From Tenericutes bacterium ADurb.BinA124 (GTDB lineage: Bacteria; Bacillota_I; Bacilli_A; ML615J-28; CAG-698), in the NCBI GenBank assembly GCA_002068415.1, contig MVZM01000016.1:1-38682 (forward strand): a DNA stretch of 38,682 nucleotides, given 5' to 3'. The notes under the pieces are model-generated. The model was not told the DNA's origin. It saw nothing but the letters and a program-made list of their open reading frames with translations, and did not search any database. A program made the position numbers and the translations under genes. Shown here piece by piece: positions 35,346 through 38,682 of the stretch (within the stretch, counting starts at the first letter, position 1; each line of letters starts with the position of its first letter).

Positions 35346-35739
35346 CGATTTTCGAAAAATCCTTTAAAATATTATAGATGTAGACCGCTCGGTCACCAAA
35401 TCCACATTTGACGGTATTCCCGGCCACTAAAATTCCGGTTGCCCCTTGGTTTTTAAGTTCCTCTAAAGAAACTTGATTGACATCTTTGACTTGAACGCTC
35501 ACACGACTCATTTCTTGGGATACACTAACAATGTTGGTTTTTTCCCCAAATAATTGAAAAAATAATTGGCTTTGTGAGGTGTTCGTATCCTCAGCAATTT
35601 GCACTTGCTGTTGCTTTGATAATTGATTGCGTTTCATAATTGCTACAATAATGGCATAAAGCATTAGGCCAATAATTGGCAATAAACAAAGCGCTAATAA
35701 AATCAGTACTAAGGTCTGATTATTCACTGCTAAAAACAT
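35338..35739 (-). CDS. Membrane-anchored PTS EIIB-like protein without the phosphoryl Cys
   Basis: The 133-residue protein has one long membrane segment (about residues 8-34), a basic stretch, a Gln-rich linker and a glucose-type EIIB domain (about 57-130). In EIIB the phosphorylated Cys sits in a 'NIxxVxxCxTRL' block. Here it reads 'NIVSVSQEMSRVSV', so Glu76 takes the Cys place while the following Arg is kept. It therefore cannot carry a phosphoryl group as a normal EIIB. I chose the ATG at 35739 because the AAAGGAG is nine bases away, whereas the ATG at 35748 directly abuts it. It is coupled to tkt, hinting at a role near sugar-phosphate metabolism, perhaps sensing. Confidence 0.85.
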   Translation of the reverse strand: MFLAVNNQTLVLILLALCLLPIIGLMLYAIIVAIMKRNQLSKQQQVQIAEDTNTSQSQLFFQLFGEKTNIVSVSQEMSRVSVQVKDVNQVSLEELKNQGATGILVAGNTVKCGFGDRAVYIYNILKDFSKIDE

Positions 35740-35760
35740 GTAATCCATCTCCTTTTTTTA

Positions 35761-35789
35761 ATTATACCACCTTTTCCCAACTTTGTTAA
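35761..35789 (-). promoter_or_regulatory. Promoter of the EIIB-like/tkt operon
   Basis: On the minus strand, TTAACA (35784-35789), a 17-base spacer and TATAAT (35761-35766). Confidence 0.8.
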
Positions 35790-35798
35790 TAAAATATG

Positions 35799-35827
35799 TT
35801 TTCATTCTCGGCAATTTAGAGTATAAT
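35799..35827 (+). promoter_or_regulatory. Promoter of uppP
   Basis: TTTTCA (35799-35804), a 17-base spacer and TATAAT (35822-35827) lie 26 bases before the GTG start, back to back with the tkt promoter. Confidence 0.65.
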
Positions 35828-35853
35828 GTAAACTAACAAATTAGGGTGATACT

Positions 35854-36708
35854 GTGGAAAAAGTAATCGAATTTATTAAATATTTAATGCTCGGCTTCGT
35901 GCAAGGAATAACAGAACCACTACCTGTTTCTTCAAGTGGCCATATGGTAATCTTTGACCAAATATTCGGGCATGTTATTTCCCCGGCAGCGATGAATAAT
36001 TTTCAAATTGCTGTGAACTTTGCTTCCCTATTAGCAATTATTATTTATTACCGACATTTGCTTAAAGAATTGATTGTTGGTTGTTGGCAATTCCTTTTTA
36101 AAAAAAACAAAGACCAAAAGCCGGCCTTTCTCTATCTTGTTTATATCATCCTAGCCACCATTCCGGCGGGTATAGTCGGTTTAATCATCAAGTTAATGGA
36201 TTGGGATCAATACTTTACTAATATCCTAGTGGTGGGGATTTCCCTTTTAATAACCGGTTCACTATTGATGTGGATTGCGAAAAAGCAAACCACCGCCCTA
36301 AGAGAGACCATTACTTGGAAAGATGCTCTCTTGATGGGGGGCGCACAAGTGGTCGGTTTGTTGCCGGGGATTAGCCGTTCCGGCATTACTTCCGCCGTCG
36401 GTGTTAGCAATAAGCTGCAACTGGAAAAAGCCTTGCGTTTTTCTTTTATGATGTATATCCCCGCCAGTATCGCAGCCGCTTTCCTTGGGGTTTACGATTT
36501 AATTAAACCCGATACGACAGCCACGGAACCGGTGTTTTGGCTTGGTTACCTTGGCGGCTTTCTTGCCAGCCTTATTAGCACTTACATCGCCATTACCGTC
36601 TTTTTTAAATTGGTCAAACATAAAAATATCAAGTATTTCGGCTTTTATTGTTTAGCCGTCGCTACCATTGTTTTAATCCTCATCGCTACGGGAGTCTTTA
36701 AATGGTAA
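35854..36708 (+). CDS. uppP: Undecaprenyl-diphosphatase
   Basis: The 284-residue polytopic protein has both UppP/BacA signatures: 'GFVQGITEPLPVSSSGHMVI' with the catalytic Glu and Ser near residue 20, and 'LPGISRSGITSAVG' near 170. It dephosphorylates undecaprenyl pyrophosphate, recycling the lipid carrier of wall and surface polysaccharides. The start is a GTG at 35854, with AGGGTGAT upstream and no better ATG. It overlaps the GNAT gene by seven bases. Its presence suggests a cell envelope with carrier-lipid-linked glycans. Confidence 0.97.
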   Translation: MEKVIEFIKYLMLGFVQGITEPLPVSSSGHMVIFDQIFGHVISPAAMNNFQIAVNFASLLAIIIYYRHLLKELIVGCWQFLFKKNKDQKPAFLYLVYIILATIPAGIVGLIIKLMDWDQYFTNILVVGISLLITGSLLMWIAKKQTTALRETITWKDALLMGGAQVVGLLPGISRSGITSAVGVSNKLQLEKALRFSFMMYIPASIAAAFLGVYDLIKPDTTATEPVFWLGYLGGFLASLISTYIAITVFFKLVKHKNIKYFGFYCLAVATIVLILIATGVFKW

Positions 36709-37136
36709 AATATAAAATTTGTAAAACAAAGAATCAAATCATCGACCATTTTTGGGTCCGAAAAACCGTGTTTGTTGAGGAACAAAAAGTAACAATGGAA
36801 GAAGAGTTTGACCTGGAAGAAAAAAACCACACCATGTTTGTGGTCTATGATAATCATCATCCAATCGGTGCGGCCCGCCTTAAAATCATGGGCCACCAAG
36901 CCAAAATTCAACGTGTTTGCATTTTAAAAACTTATCGCTTCTTAGGATACGGCTATAGTTTAATGATGGAACTGCATAAATATTGCCAGGCTTATGGGGT
37001 TTCGGAAATTATTCTTGACGCCCAAGTTCAAGCCATCCCTTTTTATGAAAAATGCGGCTATACCGCTTATGGTGATTTATTCTACGATGCCCGCATTCCT
37101 CATTATCGAATGAAAATAACCCTAGAAAAAATCTAG
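36702..37136 (+). CDS. GNAT family N-acetyltransferase (ElaA/YjcF-like)
   Basis: The 144-residue protein is a single GNAT domain. 'VRKTVFVEEQKV' near the N-terminus is typical of ElaA/YjcF-like members. The acetyl-CoA loop reads RFLGYGYSLM, and 'EIILDAQVQAIPFYEKCGY' gives the C-terminal half. The acceptor is not known. The start overlaps the end of uppP, and the stop codon lies in the downstream terminator stem. Confidence 0.93.
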   Translation: MVKYKICKTKNQIIDHFWVRKTVFVEEQKVTMEEEFDLEEKNHTMFVVYDNHHPIGAARLKIMGHQAKIQRVCILKTYRFLGYGYSLMMELHKYCQAYGVSEIILDAQVQAIPFYEKCGYTAYGDLFYDARIPHYRMKITLEKI

Positions 37137-37138
37137 GG
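37120..37138. terminator. Hairpin between the GNAT gene and coaX, probable bidirectional terminator
   Basis: A CCCTAGA/TCTAGGG stem (37120-37126 with 37132-37138) with an A-rich loop and a T-rich flank on each strand. The UAG stop of the GNAT gene (37134-37136) lies in the stem. Confidence 0.75.
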
Positions 37139-37143
37139 CTATT

Positions 37144-37911
37144 TTATTGGTTTTTTTGGTAAATAAGGCGGAGTCCGTCCAACAATAAATGATCATCGTA
37201 AATAATTTTTTCTTCTAAGAAAGGCATTATCATACGCGCTTCCCCACCGGTAATAACCACGACGGCTCGATCGACATTAACATCTTGTTTAATTTTTCTA
37301 ATCATCCCATCAATCATTGAAGCGGTTCCGTAAATCATCCCGCTTTGAATGGAAGCAACGGTATCCCTACCGATGACTCGTAAGGGGACATCCATGCGCA
37401 CTTCTTCCAGTTTTGAGGTTTTAGAAACAAGATTGCTGAAAGATGTTTTGATGCCGGGAACGATAATTCCCCCTAACAATTCTTTTTCCGCATTAACATA
37501 TGCAAAAGTAATCGCCGTTCCCATATCAATGATGATGGCCGGAGCACCATATTTATAATAAGCTGCAACTGCCCCCACCAAAATGTCGGCTCCTAATTGT
37601 TTGGGGTTGTCCAGTTTAATTTTAATTCCACTCTTGGTTCCCGGCCCAACAAACAAGGGTTTTGTTTTAAAGTAAAGCTCCGCCATTTTTTCAAAAGTGC
37701 GGTCCAATCCCGGAACAACACTGGAAATAATCACGGCTTTCACACTTAAATAATCAATTTGGTAAAAGCGTAAAATCTCAATAATTTGTGTCCCATATTC
37801 GTCAGCCGTTTGCATTAAATTACACTGAAGCCGAAAGCTGTGCGACAAATTGTCGTCTTGAAAAACACCTAAAACAATGTTGGTGTTGCCGATATCAACA
37901 CAAAGCAACAT
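37144..37911 (-). CDS. coaX: Type III pantothenate kinase
   Basis: The 255-residue protein has CoaX motifs: 'LLCVDIGNTNIVLGVF' (phosphate loop), 'LFVGPGTKSGIKI', 'GADILVGAVAAY' and 'IIIDMGTAITFAYV', then 'GGIIVPGI'. It phosphorylates pantothenate, the first step of coenzyme A synthesis, and belongs to the acetate/sugar kinase fold. The ATG at 37911 follows GAGGTGA. Confidence 0.97.
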   Translation of the reverse strand: MLLCVDIGNTNIVLGVFQDDNLSHSFRLQCNLMQTADEYGTQIIEILRFYQIDYLSVKAVIISSVVPGLDRTFEKMAELYFKTKPLFVGPGTKSGIKIKLDNPKQLGADILVGAVAAYYKYGAPAIIIDMGTAITFAYVNAEKELLGGIIVPGIKTSFSNLVSKTSKLEEVRMDVPLRVIGRDTVASIQSGMIYGTASMIDGMIRKIKQDVNVDRAVVVITGGEARMIMPFLEEKIIYDDHLLLDGLRLIYQKNQ

Positions 37912-37928
37912 AAAATCACCTCGGTAAA

Positions 37929-37957
37929 ATCATACCTTAAAAAGAAAGAGATTACAA
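37929..37957 (-). promoter_or_regulatory. Promoter of coaX
   Basis: On the minus strand, TTGTAA (37952-37957), a 17-base spacer and TATGAT (37929-37934) stand just downstream of the efp terminator. Confidence 0.7.
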
Positions 37958-37958
37958 G

Positions 37959-37983
37959 AAAAAAAAGAGAGAACCTCTTTTTT
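37959..37983 (-). terminator. Terminator of efp
   Basis: On the minus strand an AAAAAAGAG/CTCTTTTTT stem with a five-base loop is followed by T residues, starting right after the efp stop. Confidence 0.8.
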
Positions 37984-38541
37984 TTAAGCTCGGGAATAAT
38001 ATTTTCCTTCGACGGTATTAACAATAATTTTTTCACCTTCTTCAATAAACAAGGGTACCTGAAGGCGAAACCCGGTTTCCAAAACCGCTTCTTTGGTGGC
38101 ATTGGTGGCCGTATTGCCCTTAACTCCGGGCGGGCACTCCCGAACTTCTAAAACCAGTTTTTCCGGTAACATGACACCGAGGATTTCACCTTCAAAATCC
38201 ACCACTTGCACCGAAGCGCCTTCAACTAAAAAATTCTTTTCGTAAGTTAAGTTTTCACTGGGGATTTCCAGTTGATCATAGGTATCCATATCCATAAAAA
38301 CCAAAGAATGGCCGCCATCATACAAATACTGCATTTTTTTCTTTTCAATCATCGCTTTTTTAATTTTGTCTTTGGGGTTGATGGCAATCTCAATAATGGC
38401 CCCGCTGCGCATATTCTTTAATTTGGTTCTAACAAACGCCATACTGTTGGCTGATTTCACATGTTGAAATTCCAGAACAGTATAAATGTTTCCGTCATAT
38501 TCAATGGTAATACCGGTTTTAAAATCACTTGTGGTAATCAT
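37984..38541 (-). CDS. efp: Elongation factor P, with Asn at the modified-Lys position
   Basis: The 185-residue protein is full-length EF-P, with three beta-barrel domains and the C-terminal signature 'LEVRECPPGVKGNTA'. It rescues ribosomes stalled at proline runs. In Bacillus the loop reads 'HVKPGKGAAF' with Lys32 modified; here it reads 'HVKSANSMAF', so position 32 is Asn and the PGKG turn is gone. Neither beta-lysylation nor 5-aminopentanol attachment is possible at this site. AGGAGG precedes the ATG at 38541, and its own promoter lies upstream. Confidence 0.97.
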   Translation of the reverse strand: MITTSDFKTGITIEYDGNIYTVLEFQHVKSANSMAFVRTKLKNMRSGAIIEIAINPKDKIKKAMIEKKKMQYLYDGGHSLVFMDMDTYDQLEIPSENLTYEKNFLVEGASVQVVDFEGEILGVMLPEKLVLEVRECPPGVKGNTATNATKEAVLETGFRLQVPLFIEEGEKIIVNTVEGKYYSRA

Positions 38542-38564
38542 AATTCCTCCTAATAATTATATAT

Positions 38565-38593
38565 ATTATACTACAAATATTTGTTTTTGTATA
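38565..38593 (-). promoter_or_regulatory. Promoter of efp
   Basis: On the minus strand, TATACA (38588-38593), a 17-base spacer and TATAAT (38565-38570), about 24 bases before the start codon. Confidence 0.65.
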
Positions 38594-38645
38594 GTTTATT
38601 ATTCCAGTGATAGTGTCAAATTGTTTTGGGTAAAAATAAATAAAT

Positions 38646-38668
38646 TAAAAAATGGTGAAATTCACCAT
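38646..38668 (-). terminator. Probable terminator of a minus-strand gene beyond the right edge
   Basis: ATGGTGAA/TTCACCAT (38652-38659 with 38661-38668) forms a hairpin followed on the minus strand by a T-rich stretch. The gene it would end is outside the window. Confidence 0.6.
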
Positions 38669-38682
38669 AAATTATATATACT

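Overview
The window is a 38.7 kb piece of a low-GC bacterial chromosome. Shine-Dalgarno sites are strong, TGA is used as a stop and TGG as Trp (genetic code 11). Gene content is of Bacillota or Acholeplasma/Izemoplasma type: uppP, pepV, type III pantothenate kinase, an LplABC-style sugar transporter with YesL, and a CtpE-like P-type ATPase. I infer a Bacilli or walled/wall-less Mollicutes relative and cannot name a genus. No tRNA, rRNA, CRISPR array, insertion sequence or phage gene was seen. Most genes lie on the minus strand.

Region 1 (1-23906) looks like a dedicated, poorly described glycan-utilisation locus. A minus-strand operon (22257 down to 12173) encodes a sugar-binding lipoprotein, a YesL membrane protein, two LplB/LplC-type permeases, a small membrane protein, a TIM-barrel protein, a conserved protein of unknown family, a cytoplasmic GH84-type N-acetylglucosaminidase, NanE (ManNAc-6-P epimerase) and a repressor that fuses two GNAT domains to a GntR-UTRA module. 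A second minus-strand operon (12000 down to 3847) encodes a secreted GHL10 glycosidase, a paralogue of the unknown-family protein, a DUF4127 protein, a secreted phosphodiester glycosidase (NAGPA type) and a second DUF4127 protein. Downstream sits a very large surface lipoprotein that runs off the left edge. A third DUF4127 gene is divergent from the transporter operon.

The three strong minus-strand promoters of this region each carry a TTGTnTAnnCAA-like inverted repeat on or over the -35 element. This ties the two operons and the lipoprotein into one probable regulon of the GntR-UTRA protein. My reading is that surface proteins trim a GlcNAc-containing, possibly phosphodiester-linked, glycan. 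The ABC importer would take up fragments, and GH84, NanE and the unknown proteins would finish the job inside. The exact substrate is not shown by the sequence.

Region 2 (23910-25521) holds a YwaF/TIGR02206 membrane protein, a decayed YbaK/EbsC deacylase gene with two compensating frameshifts, and a YccF protein. Region 3 (25546-29082) is a P-type ATPase with an unusual string of about eight W-x-x-N-G type repeats between its last two membrane segments.

Region 4 (29204-38682) is mostly housekeeping: an overlapping operon pepV-trmB-M42 peptidase-DUF84-DJ-1/PfpI, transketolase preceded by a membrane EIIB-like protein without the phosphorylatable Cys, then uppP and a GNAT gene on the plus strand, then coaX and efp. 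The EF-P has Asn where the modified Lys normally sits. Several terminator hairpins contain the stop codon of the gene they end.
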